12,636 bases of DNA from NCBI GenBank assembly GCA_027057985.1, contig JALUTJ010000256.1:1-12636 (forward strand). Direction: 5' to 3'. Shown here one piece after another: positions 12,355 to 12,636 of the stretch. Origin of the DNA: Chromatiales bacterium. Its GTDB lineage: Bacteria; Pseudomonadota; Gammaproteobacteria; UBA6429; Thiohalophilaceae. Numbering within the stretch: position 1 is the stretch's first letter; each line of letters opens with the position of its first letter. The translations under genes and the position numbers were made by a program. Below the pieces are notes generated by a model that worked only from the letters and a program-made list of their open reading frames with translations, had not been told where the DNA came from and did not search any database.

Positions 12355-12389
12355 GGCCGATCCGGCTGCCGTCGCAGCGCAGATCGACC
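12355..12389. other. Hairpin between rsd and the small ORF
   Basis: CGATC (12358-12362) with GATCG (12382-12386), and inside it GCTGC-CGTC-GCAGC (12365-12378). GG/CC can extend the base. The stem is GC-rich but has no T run on either side, so it is at best an atypical terminator for the convergent pair. Confidence 0.35.
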
Positions 12390-12409
12390 GGGGGTGAAAT
12401 CAATTTCGT

Positions 12410-12553
12410 TCAGGCCACTAACTGCATAATTTTTTCTGCAGATTCCCTGTAGATGGTTTGCTCTTTTTCCTCTTCAGAAGCCATGAGCAATATCGCCTGT
12501 TCCAGGCTCACTTCTTGTACTTCATAAACTGGAAGCGTATTTTTCTCATTCAT
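12410..12553 (-). CDS. 47-aa small protein, unrecognised
   Basis: This short ORF reads MNEKNTLPVYEVQEVSL at its start and ESAEKIMQLVA at its end. It has AGGAGG 8 nt before the ATG, one of the best ribosome sites in the window, and a sigma-70-like promoter 28 nt upstream (12581-12609). The protein is acidic, without cysteines, signal peptide or membrane segment. After a short strand-like start (LPVYEV), residues 16-47 should form one or two amphipathic helices rich in Glu, Gln and Leu. The composition suggests a small binding or regulatory protein, but I recognise no family. It is convergent with rsd, with 71 nt between the stops. Confidence 0.65.
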   Translation of the reverse strand: MNEKNTLPVYEVQEVSLEQAILLMASEEEKEQTIYRESAEKIMQLVA

Positions 12554-12580
12554 CTTGGGTACCTCCTCATGTCTGAAGAA

Positions 12581-12609
12581 ACTATACCCAACTTAAAGTA
12601 GTTTGTAAA
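12581..12609 (-). promoter_or_regulatory. Sigma-70 promoter of the 47-aa ORF
   Basis: On the minus strand: TTTACA (12609-12604, five of six), a 17-nt spacer, TATAGT (12586-12581, five of six). The region upstream to the window edge is AT-rich and could act as an UP element. Confidence 0.7.
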
Positions 12610-12636
12610 GTATATTGATTATATTAGGTTCTATAA

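Overview
The window looks like chromosomal sequence from a gammaproteobacterium of moderate GC content. The evidence is the gene content: an Rsd/AlgQ-type sigma-70 regulator, a TrhP/YegQ tRNA hydroxylase very close to the enterobacterial form, a DUF2835 protein, a CheV scaffold behind a sigma-28-like promoter, and bacterial sigma-70-type -10 elements. Genus cannot be fixed from the sequence. I see no rRNA, tRNA, CRISPR array, transposase or phage gene.

Layout. Positions 1-3768 hold two exported TlpA-like thiol-disulfide proteins, a small cytosolic thioredoxin with a CSPC site, an unrecognised 125-aa protein, an HDOD protein and an FHA protein with a lysine-rich tail. Positions 3781-5635 hold a GLOD5-like VOC protein, a chemotaxis CheV (minus strand) and a cytosolic FKBP isomerase that ends in a clear bidirectional terminator. 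Positions 5676-6462 hold a minus-strand protein with two predicted membrane segments fused to an RRM RNA-binding domain, and a DUF2835 protein. Positions 6498-9940 form a glycerophosphodiester/glycerol-3-phosphate unit: a GDPD phosphodiesterase, a short GlpD-like FAD dehydrogenase overlapping it by ATGA, and a divergent FGGY kinase. Positions 10284-11642 encode TrhP, divergent from rsd/algQ (11877-12338). A 47-aa ORF with a good Shine-Dalgarno and sigma-70 promoter lies on the minus strand at the right end (12410-12553).

How genes work together. GDPD would release glycerol-3-phosphate from phospholipid headgroup diesters. The dehydrogenase would oxidise it to dihydroxyacetone phosphate, passing electrons to quinone. 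The kinase would supply phosphorylated polyol. No transporter is present, and the kinase has lost two of the residues that bind glycerol in GlpK, so its substrate is open.

The most unusual non-coding content is a pair of intergenic repeat mosaics of nearly equal size (gaps of 341 and 343 nt), at 2447-2758 and 9959-10280. They share five sequence modules in the same order, show compensatory base changes in one hairpin, and both sit between the 3' ends of convergent genes. I regard this as the best candidate for an undescribed element here, although the individual modules look like widespread bacterial intergenic repeats.
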